Assembly: GCF_004402785.1 (NCBI RefSeq)
Contig: NZ_SOFP01000012.1
Span: 1-32,091 of the forward strand
Direction: 5' to 3'
Length of the DNA stretch: 32,091 nucleotides
Source: Cryobacterium algoritolerans
GTDB lineage: Bacteria > Actinomycetota > Actinomycetes > Actinomycetales > Microbacteriaceae
In this document: positions 1 through 7,330 of the stretch, piece by piece
Layout of the letters: each line of letters begins with the position of its first letter
Numbering within the stretch: the stretch's first letter is position 1
Notes under the pieces: generated by a model
Told to the model about the DNA's origin: nothing
What the model saw: the letters and a program-made list of their open reading frames with translations, nothing else
Databases searched by the model: none
Program-made: the position numbers and the translations under genes

Positions 1-1006
1 CGCCGGCATCCTGGTGCTGGCCGGGGCCGGCGAAGGCCACCGACAGGGTCTCGCCCTTGGCGTGCTCGCCCATCAGGTAGATCGACGGGTACTTCATGGT
101 CACCTTGGACCCGATGTTGCCGTCGATCCATTCCATCGTGGCACCCTCGGCCGCCGTGGCGCGCTTCGTGACGAGGTTGTAGACGTTGTTGGACCAGTTC
201 TGGATGGTCGTGTAGCGAACGCGGGCGTTCTTCTTCACGATGATCTCGACGACCGCGGAGTGCAGCGAGTCCGATGAGTAAATCGGGGCGGTGCAGCCCT
301 CGATGTAGTGCACGTAGCTGCCCTCGTCGGCGATGATCAGGGTGCGCTCGAACTGACCCATGTTCTCCGTGTTGATTCGGAAATACGCCTGCAGCGGGAT
401 TTCGACGTGCACGCCGGGCGGCACGTAGACGAAGGATCCGCCCGACCAGACCGAGGTGTTGAGCGCAGCGAACTTGTTGTCGCCCGACGGGATGACTGTG
501 CCGAAGTACTCCTCGAACATCTCCGGGTGCTCCTTGAGCGCCGTGTCGGTGTCCATGAAGATGACGCCCTGGGCTTCGAGCTCCTCGTTGATCTGGTGGT
601 AGACGACCTCGGACTCGTACTGGGCGGCGACGCCGGAGACGAGACGCTGACGCTCCGCCTCGGGGATGCCGAGCTTCTCATAGGTGTTCTTGATGTCGTC
701 GGGCAGGTCGTCCCAGGTCTGGGCCTGCTTCTCCGTGGACCGGACGAAGTACTTGATGTTGTCGAAGTCGATGCCGGAGAGGTCGGCGCCCCAGGTCGGC
801 ATGGGCTTGCGCTCGAAGAGTTCGAGGGCCTTCAGCCGACGCTTCAGCATCCAGGCCGGCTCGTTCTTGAGCTTGGAGATGTCGGTGACGACCTCCGGCG
901 AGATTCCACGGCGGGCGGACGCGCCGGCAGCGTCGGAGTCGGACCAGCCGAATTCGTAGACACCGAGCCCCGCGAGCTCGGGGCGGTCGAGCAGGACGTC
1001 AGACAT
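1..1006 (-). CDS. sufB: Fe-S cluster assembly protein SufB (3' end outside window)
   Basis: SufB is the scaffold subunit of the SufBCD complex, which builds Fe-S clusters in the cytoplasm. The minus strand reads open from the ATG at 1006 to the window edge, giving about 335 residues of a protein that is usually about 470-480 long, so the C-terminal part of the beta-helix core is missing here. Recognisable SufB stretches include GVYEFGWSD near the N-terminus, [18 protein letters not shown] in the middle, and [20 protein letters not shown] further on. The start is well supported: a purine-rich GGAGGGGAGAAGAGG lies just upstream of ATG with a short AT-rich spacer. It is transcribed away from ctaA, and sufD/sufC would be expected beyond the left edge (inference). 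A TAATAT -10-like element lies about 33 bases upstream, inside an inverted-repeat array. Identity is near certain. Confidence 0.96.
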   Translation of the reverse strand, partial: MSDVLLDRPELAGLGVYEFGWSDSDAAGASARRGISPEVVTDISKLKNEPAWMLKRRLKALELFERKPMPTWGADLSGIDFDNIKYFVRSTEKQAQTWDDLPDDIKNTYEKLGIPEAERQRLVSGVAAQYESEVVYHQINEELEAQGVIFMDTDTALKEHPEMFEEYFGTVIPSGDNKFAALNTSVWSGGSFVYVPPGVHVEIPLQAYFRINTENMGQFERTLIIADEGSYVHYIEGCTAPIYSSDSLHSAVVEIIVKKNARVRYTTIQNWSNNVYNLVTKRATAAEGATMEWIDGNIGSKVTMKYPSIYLMGEHAKGETLSVAFAGPGQHQDAG

Positions 1007-1034
1007 ATTTACCTCTTCTCCCCTCCACGACAAC

Positions 1035-1061
1035 CCGGATATTAGTCCGGTCATTCCCGGA
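1035..1061. promoter_or_regulatory. Three-part CCGGA/TCCGG array over the probable sufB promoter
   Basis: CCGGA (1035-1039), TCCGG (1046-1050) and CCGGA (1057-1061) alternate in orientation with exactly 6 bases between each, so the centres are 11 bases apart, about one helical turn. A TAATAT hexamer on the minus strand (1044-1039), a good -10 candidate for sufB, lies inside the first dyad. The array could be an operator for a dimeric regulator or a small RNA hairpin. I see no convincing -35. The regulator is unknown. Confidence 0.4.
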
Positions 1062-1152
1062 CGGGCCTTCCGAGGGAGACCCTGTGCGGGAATGTGTTGT
1101 GTGGGCGGCTACGTTGCGTACCTAAGATGTTTAAGGACGACGTGGTTCTCAG

Positions 1153-1175
1153 CTGCGGTTGTGTGTCAACCGCGG
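1153..1175 (+). promoter_or_regulatory. Inverted repeat in the ctaA leader/promoter region
   Basis: GCGGTTG (1155-1161) and CAACCGC (1167-1173) are perfect inverted arms around TGTGT, and one G-U plus one C-G pair extend them to 1153-1175. A TAAGAT hexamer at 1123-1128 could be the ctaA -10 element; a TTGTGT 19 bases upstream is a poor -35. If that promoter is right, the hairpin lies in a leader of about 140 nt. Otherwise it may be an operator shared with sufB. Confidence 0.35.
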
Positions 1176-1276
1176 TCGAGCCGCCCTGGAAACACCTAAT
1201 TCTACAGGTTAGCGGTGGGATTAGTAGTGCGATCCGGCGTTTTCACATGAGCCACAGCGAAGAGGAAGCAGAACCG

Positions 1277-2218
1277 GTGAAACGGATTTCGGAATGGTTA
1301 CCCACGAGCGTTGACAAGCGGGTTCGAGTGCTGGCGTGGATCTACCTCACCGCCCAGATCCTGCTTGTGGGCACGGGCGGCCTGGTGCGGCTCACCGGCT
1401 CCGGCCTCGGGTGCCCGACCTGGCCCCGGTGCACGGACGGTTCCTTCGTCAACACGCCCGAAATGGGCATCCACGGCGTGATCGAGTTCGGCAACCGGCT
1501 GCTCGGCGTTGTGCTGGGGCTCGTCGCGATTGCAGCGTTCCTGGCGGTCGTGCGCGTGCGCAGGTCGCGTCCCGACCTGTTCTGGCTCGCGCTGCTGGCT
1601 GGCCTGGGCATCCCCGCGCAGGCGGTCATCGGCGGGGTGAGCGTGCTCGTGAAGCTCAACCCGTATGTGGTCGGGCTGCACTTCGTCATCTCCGTCGCCC
1701 TCGTCGGGCTCTGCACTGTCTTCGTGCACCGGGTCTACACAGGCAACCCGCGCCGGATCCTGGCCGTCCCCGGGTGGTTCAGGCTCCTCACCTACGCAAC
1801 GGCCGCCGTCATCCTGGTCACCATCCTCGTCGGGATCGTGACCACCGGCTCCGGCCCGCACGCCGGCGACGCGAACGCACCGCGCAACGGCCTCGACTCC
1901 GAGCTGCTTCAGCATGTGCACAGCTGGCCCGCCTATGCCACCCTCGCCCTGACGATCGCCCTCGTGGTCGCCTCCGTCGCGCTCGCACTCCCCCCACGCG
2001 GCTGGGCCGTGTTGCTGCTCATCATCGAGGCCGGGCAGATCGGCATCGGACTGCTCCAGGCGAACATCGGCCTGCCGCCCGTGTTGGTGGGCATCCACAT
2101 GGTGCTGTCCTGCGTGCTCGCTGCGGGGATGACCGCGGTTGTCCTGAACCTCACGGTTCCGTCAGCGAATCCCACGTCGACATCCGTCCCGCTCGCGGAG
2201 AGCGCGGCCGCCCGTTAG
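1277..2218 (+). CDS. ctaA: Haem A synthase (COX15/CtaA family)
   Basis: CtaA converts haem O to haem A for aa3-type cytochrome oxidase and is an integral membrane enzyme with eight expected membrane helices. The 313-residue product has the family signature GGLVRLTGSGLGCPTWPRC near residues 34-52. This includes the extracytoplasmic cysteine pair (C46, C52) seen in CtaA proteins, the IEFGNRLLG segment around residue 70, and haem-ligand-type histidines in GLHFVIS, LQHVHSW and GIHMVLS. I chose the GTG at 1277 because AGAGGAAG lies 8 bases upstream and the family usually has only a few residues before WLPT. An in-frame ATG at 1247 adds ten residues but lacks a ribosome site. The stop codon overlaps the stop of the convergent transporter gene. 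Its partner ctaB lies 3.9 kb away beyond that operon. Confidence 0.93.
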   Translation: MKRISEWLPTSVDKRVRVLAWIYLTAQILLVGTGGLVRLTGSGLGCPTWPRCTDGSFVNTPEMGIHGVIEFGNRLLGVVLGLVAIAAFLAVVRVRRSRPDLFWLALLAGLGIPAQAVIGGVSVLVKLNPYVVGLHFVISVALVGLCTVFVHRVYTGNPRRILAVPGWFRLLTYATAAVILVTILVGIVTTGSGPHAGDANAPRNGLDSELLQHVHSWPAYATLALTIALVVASVALALPPRGWAVLLLIIEAGQIGIGLLQANIGLPPVLVGIHMVLSCVLAAGMTAVVLNLTVPSANPTSTSVPLAESAAAR

Positions 2219-3210
2219 CGAGGATCGGTGATGAATCCCCTGGCCTTCATCCACGCGAAAGCGACGTCGGCGGGTTCCTCACCGTCGACGTCGACCTTGC
2301 GGTTGAGTGACCTGAGCACCTTGTCGGTGAGGGCCGGGGTGATCTGGTCGAAGACATCCGCCAATTCGGGGTGCGTCGTCAGGGTGTCGGTGGAGTACAC
2401 CGGAGCTACGTTGTAGGCAGGGAAGAACTTCCGGTCGTCGGTCAGCACGGTGAGGTCGAGTGCGTCGATGCGGCCGTCGGTGACGAACACCTCACCGAAG
2501 TTGCAGTCCCCTCGGTCGGTGGCGCTGTACACCGCGCCGGCATCATAGATTCCGACGTTGGCGTCCGGGACGCCGGCCGCGGATCCGCGTTTGAGTCCGT
2601 AGGTTTTGAGCATCGGGTTGAAACCGTCGGAGCGGGAGTTGAATTCCGCCTCGACGCAGAAGGTGCGATCCTCCACTGGCAGCGACGCGATCTGCGACAT
2701 TGTGCTGATTCCGCCGAGGTCGGCTGCCGCCTCGCTGCGGATGGCGAGGGCGTAGGTGTTGTTCATCGGGGCGGGCCTGCCCCAGGTGAGCCCAGTCGCT
2801 AGATCCGCGTCGTGCACGGCCTGCCACTGGGCCGCCTGATCCGGGATGCCCTCGGCCTGGGCGAGGTACGTCAACCAGGCCGTCCCGGTGTACTCCCACA
2901 TGAAGTCGGCCTGGCCGAGGGTGAGGAGTTCGCGAGCCGGTTGGCTTCCCGGCAGGTTGCTCAGGTCCGTGACGTCGAAACCGGCGGCCCGAGCCGCCAG
3001 CACAGCGATCTTCCCGAGGATGAGTTGCTCCGTGAAGTTCTTGGAGGTGATGGTGAGCGGCGCGTTCCCCAGTCCCGGGATCGGCCGGATGGTGCCAGGG
3101 CCCACGGCCGGCACGTACGAGGTGGCCGGTTGCAGCCCGCAGCCGGTCAAGGCCAGTATGGCGACCAGGCACGCCGCCGGGGTGACCAGGCGCCGTCGTC
3201 GATTCGTCAT
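2215..3210 (-). CDS. opuCC: Osmoprotectant ABC transporter substrate-binding lipoprotein (OpuCC/ProX type)
   Basis: This is the membrane-anchored binding protein of a quaternary-amine (glycine betaine/choline/carnitine-type) importer. From the ATG at 3210 it is 331 residues. The N-terminus MTNRRRR is followed by a hydrophobic run and the lipobox LTGC (C24), which predicts lipidation. The mature part has the family's TSKNFTEQLILGKI start, LPGSQPARELLTLGQAD, and MWEYTGTAWLTYL, typical of OpuAC-domain proteins. An upstream ATG at 3255 overlaps the permease stop as TGATG and would add 15 residues before the signal peptide. It may be the coupled start, but 3210 gives the more normal signal sequence. 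It is the last gene of the operon and ends inside the stop codon of ctaA. The actual substrate cannot be read from sequence. Confidence 0.88.
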   Translation of the reverse strand: MTNRRRRLVTPAACLVAILALTGCGLQPATSYVPAVGPGTIRPIPGLGNAPLTITSKNFTEQLILGKIAVLAARAAGFDVTDLSNLPGSQPARELLTLGQADFMWEYTGTAWLTYLAQAEGIPDQAAQWQAVHDADLATGLTWGRPAPMNNTYALAIRSEAAADLGGISTMSQIASLPVEDRTFCVEAEFNSRSDGFNPMLKTYGLKRGSAAGVPDANVGIYDAGAVYSATDRGDCNFGEVFVTDGRIDALDLTVLTDDRKFFPAYNVAPVYSTDTLTTHPELADVFDQITPALTDKVLRSLNRKVDVDGEEPADVAFAWMKARGFITDPR

Positions 3211-3254
3211 GGCGCGGCCATTCTCGTGGGTAAGGGTGGTCGTCCCGGAGAGCA

Positions 3255-4013
3255 TCAGAGGCCCTTCGGCCGGGCGAGCTGCTCGACGACGCGGCCCAGC
3301 CAGTCCACCAGGAGGGCGAGGAGCGCTACCAGCAGCGACCCGGTCACGAGCACGGAGGTGAGCTTCAGGTTCACCCCGGTCGTGATCAGGATACCGAGCC
3401 CACCGCCGTTGATGAAGGTGGCGAGGGCTGCGGTTCCGACCAGCAGGACCATGGCGGTGCGGATGCCGGCGAGCATGACCGGCACCGCGAGTGGGAGTTC
3501 CACTCGCAGCAGCACGGCTCCCGCGCTCATCCCCATCCCGCGGCCGGCCTCCACCAGCCGGGCGTCGACCTGCTGCAGCCCGACGATAGTGTTCCGCAGC
3601 ACCGGCAGCAGGGCATAGAGCACGAGCCCCATGGTCGCCGCCCAGAAACCGAAGCCCAGCCAAAATGCGAGGAGCACGACGAGCCCGATGGCGGGGGCGG
3701 CCTGACCGATGTTCGCAACGGCGAGCACAGGCCCGGTGAACCGCCGCATCGCCGTGCGCGTGAGGGCGATCCCCAGCGGGACCGCGATCAGCAGCACCAT
3801 CACCGCCGACACGAAGGTGAGCTCCAGGTGTTCGAGGGTGTAGCCCCACAGTGCGGCCGGGGAGAGTGTCGTCAGCTCGGTTGTGGACAGGTCCGCCGTG
3901 GCCAGCCAGCCTGCAAGGCCCAGCGCGGCGGCGATGATCCCGGCCAGCTGCAGCGCCAGGCCGCGCCACGCCGCGCGGCCCGGCGCGGATACCCTGCTCG
4001 TTGCGCTGCTCAC
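3255..4013 (-). CDS. Osmoprotectant ABC transporter permease 2 (OpuCD/ProW type)
   Basis: This is an inner-membrane subunit of a binding-protein-dependent importer, 252 residues. After a short polar N-terminus there is one hydrophobic helix, a periplasmic-type loop (TADLSTTELTTLSPAALWGYTLEHLE), and then the BPD permease core. The EAA loop, which contacts the ATPase, is EAGRGMGMSAGAVLLRVELP. The segment PVLRNTIVGLQQVD is shared with permease 1, so the two permeases probably form a heterodimer. The GTG start at 4013 overlaps the stop of the ATPase gene as GTGA, giving translational coupling. Its own stop overlaps an ATG of the binding-protein frame. The extra N-terminal helix makes it longer than permease 1. 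Confidence 0.9.
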   Translation of the reverse strand: MSSATSRVSAPGRAAWRGLALQLAGIIAAALGLAGWLATADLSTTELTTLSPAALWGYTLEHLELTFVSAVMVLLIAVPLGIALTRTAMRRFTGPVLAVANIGQAAPAIGLVVLLAFWLGFGFWAATMGLVLYALLPVLRNTIVGLQQVDARLVEAGRGMGMSAGAVLLRVELPLAVPVMLAGIRTAMVLLVGTAALATFINGGGLGILITTGVNLKLTSVLVTGSLLVALLALLVDWLGRVVEQLARPKGL

Positions 4014-5302
4014 TGCGCTGCCGGGGTGTCGCCGGTGCCGGTTCCCGGGCCGGGGGTGTCGGCGGAAGCCACTTCGTCGGTGGTCACCGCGCCGAAGATG
4101 CCCGTGTTCAGCCCGACCGGGGCATCCGTGGAGTCCATCGCCGCCGTGTCCTGCGACCGGCCGATCGCGTCCATGACGGTCTTGATGTCGATCACGCCCC
4201 TGAACACGTCGCGGCGGCCCGTCACGAGCGCAGCCCCGGCGCTGGACACGAGCATCGTGTCGAGCGCGTCACTGAGGGTGGCCCTGCTCCCAACCACGGG
4301 CAGACCCGGATCCGGGGTCGAACCGATCGTCTGGAGACGGTCCAGTTTGCGGCGGGAAAGCCATTGGATGGGCCGTTCGCGCGAGTCGACGACCACCGCG
4401 TGGCCGTGGCCGGCCGCAACGATCCGGGCGAGGACGTCCCGTGCCGGCTCGCCGGGCCGGGCGAGGATGGCCTCCGCCATGCCGACATCGCCGACCCTGG
4501 TCAACGTGAGCTGCTTCAGCCCGGCCCCGGACCCGATGAAGTTCTCGACGAACTCGTTGGCCGGGTTGCCCAGGATCCGTTCGGGTGTGTCGTATTGCAC
4601 GAGCTGGGCACCCTCGTCGAAGATCGCAATCCAGTCGCCCAGTTTCACGGCCTCGTCGAAATCGTGGGTCACGCAGACGATGGTCTTCTGCAGCTCGTCC
4701 TGGATGTTGATCAGCTCATCCTGCAGGCGCAGGCGGGTGATCGGATCCACGGCCCCGAAGGGTTCGTCCATCAACAGCACCGGCGGGTCGGCCGCCAGGG
4801 CCCGGGCCACACCCACTCGCTGTTGCTGACCGCCCGAAAGCTCCTTCGGGAATCGGTCCCGGTACTGCTCAGGGTCGAGGGAGACGAGCTCGAGCAGTTC
4901 GTCGACCCGAGCCGCAATCCGGTCCCTGTCCCAGCCGAGCATCCGGGGCACGATACCGATGTTCGTTGCCACCGTCATGTGCGGGAACAGGCCGCCGGCC
5001 TGGATCACGTAACCGATTCCCCGCCGGAGCCGGTCGCCGTTCATCTGCGTGACGTCGTCTCCGTCAACGACGATCCGTCCTTCAGACGGTTCGATCAGCC
5101 GATTGATCATCTTGAGCGTCGTGGTCTTGCCGCAGCCTGACGGGCCGACCAACATGACCGTTTTGCCGGCGGGAATTTCCATGGTGAGGCCGTCCACGGC
5201 CGGCCTGGCCTGGCCGGGGTAGCGTTTGGTGACGTGATCGAGCAGGATGCCGGCCCCGGTCACGACGGAGTCGGCCGGTCTGGCTGGAGTTCGTTCAGGC
5301 AC
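4010..5302 (-). CDS. opuCA: Osmoprotectant ABC transporter ATP-binding protein with CBS pair (OpuCA/ProV type)
   Basis: This is the cytoplasmic ATPase that powers the importer, 430 residues. ABC motifs are in order: Walker A GPSGCGKTT (53-61), Q-loop Q101, signature LSGGQQQRV (155-163), Walker B VLLMDE (175-180) and H-loop H213. Residues of about 268-380 form a tandem CBS region (for example LARIVAAGHGHAVVVDS and GAALVTGRRDVFRGVIDIK). In OpuA-type transporters this region senses ionic strength or binds regulatory nucleotides. A tail of about 45 residues, rich in D, T, G and P, follows. The GTG start overlaps the upstream permease by 8 bases, and the stop overlaps the next gene by 4. The CBS pair and neighbours support an osmolyte importer over other ABC classes. 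Confidence 0.93.
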   Translation of the reverse strand: MPERTPARPADSVVTGAGILLDHVTKRYPGQARPAVDGLTMEIPAGKTVMLVGPSGCGKTTTLKMINRLIEPSEGRIVVDGDDVTQMNGDRLRRGIGYVIQAGGLFPHMTVATNIGIVPRMLGWDRDRIAARVDELLELVSLDPEQYRDRFPKELSGGQQQRVGVARALAADPPVLLMDEPFGAVDPITRLRLQDELINIQDELQKTIVCVTHDFDEAVKLGDWIAIFDEGAQLVQYDTPERILGNPANEFVENFIGSGAGLKQLTLTRVGDVGMAEAILARPGEPARDVLARIVAAGHGHAVVVDSRERPIQWLSRRKLDRLQTIGSTPDPGLPVVGSRATLSDALDTMLVSSAGAALVTGRRDVFRGVIDIKTVMDAIGRSQDTAAMDSTDAPVGLNTGIFGAVTTDEVASADTPGPGTGTGDTPAAQ

Positions 5303-5936
5303 GGATACCTCGCGGGATGGTCAGGCGGCCGAGGCCGACGAGCAGAAGATCAAGGACGAGGGCCAGGATGATGACCCCGACGACACCGGTGACCACGGAT
5401 TCGAACGAGTTGGCGCCGCCCAAACGGGAGAGTCCGGAAAAGATGAACCCGCCGAGGCCGGGGCCGAGCGCGTAAGCGGCCACGGCGGCCACGCCCATGA
5501 CCATCTGGGCGGAGACCCGGATCCCGGTCAGGATGATCGGCCAGGCCAGCGGCAGTTCGATCTGAACCAGGGTCCTGAATCGGCTCATGCCGATCCCCCG
5601 GGCCGCCTCGACAACGGTCGGCGCGACGCCGGACAGTCCGACGACGGCATTGCGGAGGATGGGCAGCGTCGCGAAGAACGCGACGACGATGACGGCGGGG
5701 AGAACTCCGAAACCGAACGGCGAGATCAACAGGCCGATCAGGGCGAAGGAGGGAATGGTCAGGCCGATTGCGGAGACCGAGTTCACGACACCGGTCAGCG
5801 CCGGGCTGCGATAGACCAGCGCGGCGATGACCACGGCAAGCACGGTCGCCATCAGGAGGCACTGCAGGACGAGGCTGAAATGCTGCCAGCTGGAGAACAG
5901 GATCTGCTCGTACCGGTCGCCCAGGAAATCCAGCAC
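5295..5936 (-). CDS. opuCB: Osmoprotectant ABC transporter permease 1 (OpuCB/ProW type)
   Basis: This is the first gene of the transporter operon, a compact permease of 213 residues with about five or six hydrophobic segments. The EAA loop reads EAARGIGMSRFRTLVQIELP, and GLTIPSFALIGLLI and LPILRNAVVGLSGV are typical of OpuCB/OpuCD proteins. The GTG start at 5936 is supported by AAGAGG ending 7 bases upstream (plus 5944-5949). The stop lies within the start region of the ATPase gene, so the four genes are likely one transcript. The 170-base gap up to ctaB has room for a promoter. I saw no clear -35/-10 pair there, but a 7-bp inverted repeat lies at 6006-6025. Confidence 0.9.
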   Translation of the reverse strand: MLDFLGDRYEQILFSSWQHFSLVLQCLLMATVLAVVIAALVYRSPALTGVVNSVSAIGLTIPSFALIGLLISPFGFGVLPAVIVVAFFATLPILRNAVVGLSGVAPTVVEAARGIGMSRFRTLVQIELPLAWPIILTGIRVSAQMVMGVAAVAAYALGPGLGGFIFSGLSRLGGANSFESVVTGVVGVIILALVLDLLLVGLGRLTIPRGIRA

Positions 5937-6005
5937 TGCGAGGCCTCTTCACGTGGGTGACGGCCGGTACTGACACGAAGGAGGGCGCGTAGGGCCTAAC
6001 GGACT

Positions 6006-6025
6006 GCCTCCTGCGGGTAGGAGAC
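6006..6025 (-). promoter_or_regulatory. Inverted repeat upstream of the osmoprotectant operon
   Basis: GCCTCCT (6006-6012) and AGGAGAC (6019-6025) pair over 7 bp, with one G-U pair in the minus-strand RNA, around a 6-base loop. It lies about 70 bases before the first permease start, in the only sizeable spacer upstream of the operon. It may be a leader hairpin or an operator; nothing further can be said from sequence. Confidence 0.25.
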
Positions 6026-6106
6026 ATTCCCAGAGTACAGCAGGACCTCGCCCCGAGCGGGAAGCTGTTGCCGTTCTGCGCAGTAACGCCCGGAAACCGG
6101 GACGGG

Positions 6107-7027
6107 TCAGAAGGGCAGCAGCGGGTCGACGCCGACGGCCACGAAAAGAAGCGTCAGGTAGACGATCGAACCGTGGAAAACCCGCATGGGCGACACGTGT
6201 TCGTGCCGGATGGCCAGGCTGTACAAGCGGTGTGTCTCGTAGACGAACCAGCCACCGGTGACGAGCGCCGTGAACGCGTAGACGAACCCCATGTCGGCGA
6301 TGGGGATGAGCAGCAGGGAGCACGCCACCGTCGCCCAGGCGTACAGGATGACCTGGAGTCCGACCTGGCTGCGGCCGCGGATGACGGCGAGCATGGGTAC
6401 CCCGGCGGCCTGGTACTCGCTGCGGTACTTCATCGAAAGCGGCCAGTAGTGCGGCGGGGTCCACAGGAAGATGATCAGGAACAGAATGAACGGGGGCCAG
6501 GACAGATCCCCGGTTACCGCTGCCCAGCCGATCAGCACCGGCATGCAGCCCGCGATGCCGCCCCAGACGATGTTCTGCGCGGTGCGCCGCTTGAGTACCA
6601 GAGTGTAGAAGACCACGTAGAGCAGGATCGCGCCTAGCGACAGCAGGGCGGCCAGCCAGTTGGTGAACACCCAGAGCCAACCGATTGACACGGCACCGAG
6701 CACCCACGCGAAGACGAGGGCCTGCCGGTCGGACAGCTCCCCCGTGACCAGTGGACGGTTCTTAGTGCGGTCCATCACCCGGTCAATATCCCGATCGATG
6801 TAGCAGTTGAACGCTCCGGCCGACCCGGCGCTGAACGCGCCGCCGATCAGGGTCGCGAGCACCAGCCATAGGCTGGGGATACCCTGTTGCGCCAGGATCA
6901 TCGTCGGCGCGGTCACGACGAGCAGGAGTTCGACGACCCGCGGTTTCGTCAGCGACAGGTAGGCCAGAAAAGTGCGTCGGAAGGAGCGGGTTTCGCTCAC
7001 ATTCGGGGTGGAGACGGGTCCGGGCAT
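6107..7027 (-). CDS. ctaB: Haem O synthase (protohaem IX farnesyltransferase)
   Basis: CtaB/CyoE adds a farnesyl group to haem B, giving haem O, which CtaA then oxidises to haem A. It is a polytopic UbiA-family prenyltransferase of 306 residues. The first aspartate-rich motif is clear: [19 protein letters not shown] at about 74-92, with N74, D78, D82 and D86. The second conserved region, [16 protein letters not shown], is also present, followed by further hydrophobic helices. The ATG at 7027 was chosen because AGAGG lies 5 bases upstream; an ATG seven codons earlier (7048) has no ribosome site. It is divergent from tkt, the usual arrangement in this group as I remember it. Only a 5-bp hairpin with loop AAA (6089-6101) follows its stop, so read-through into the osmoprotectant operon is possible. 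Confidence 0.95.
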   Translation of the reverse strand: MPGPVSTPNVSETRSFRRTFLAYLSLTKPRVVELLLVVTAPTMILAQQGIPSLWLVLATLIGGAFSAGSAGAFNCYIDRDIDRVMDRTKNRPLVTGELSDRQALVFAWVLGAVSIGWLWVFTNWLAALLSLGAILLYVVFYTLVLKRRTAQNIVWGGIAGCMPVLIGWAAVTGDLSWPPFILFLIIFLWTPPHYWPLSMKYRSEYQAAGVPMLAVIRGRSQVGLQVILYAWATVACSLLLIPIADMGFVYAFTALVTGGWFVYETHRLYSLAIRHEHVSPMRVFHGSIVYLTLLFVAVGVDPLLPF

Positions 7028-7330
7028 GACACCTCTTACGCTGTACATTGTGAGACAAGTCTAGGCGATCCGGACGTGAGGTTCAGGCAGGGACTCTCTG
7101 ACCCGGAGGCATGCGAGAGTCCGGCGCCATGCGTCGTCACATCGCTGGGCCGTTTCCCGACGACTGCCTATACTGGGGGGTGCTCGCCAATCTCGGTGCA
7201 TGCGCGGATCTACCGAAGTCGGGCCTCTGCCGCAACGCTTGGATGACGTCGATGTCCACGGGCGCGCTCAATCCAATGGGTGCGGGTTCACGACTACCTG
7301 CCCCCGTTGTCTACGAAGGGTCAAGACCAA
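7028..7330. promoter_or_regulatory. Divergent ctaB/tkt intergenic region
   Basis: These 303 bases hold no convincing gene; the short reading frames lack ribosome sites and homology. The best promoter-like element for tkt is TATACT at 7169-7174, followed by a G-run; a matching -35 is not obvious. If used, it gives a leader of roughly 150 nt before tkt. The tkt ribosome site GAAGGG is at 7315-7320. The ctaB ribosome site is just inside the left edge of the region. Confidence 0.4.

Noticed and set aside
308..1045. Plus-strand open frame opposite sufB
   Set aside because: The minus-strand SufB sequence is clear; this frame is its shadow.
1094..1276. N-terminal extension of CtaA
   Set aside because: It lacks homology and a ribosome site and covers the likely promoter and leader; GTG 1277 has a good ribosome site.
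3256..3969. Long N-terminal extension of the osmoprotectant-binding protein frame
   Set aside because: It overlaps the certain permease gene in another frame and precedes a normal lipoprotein signal peptide.
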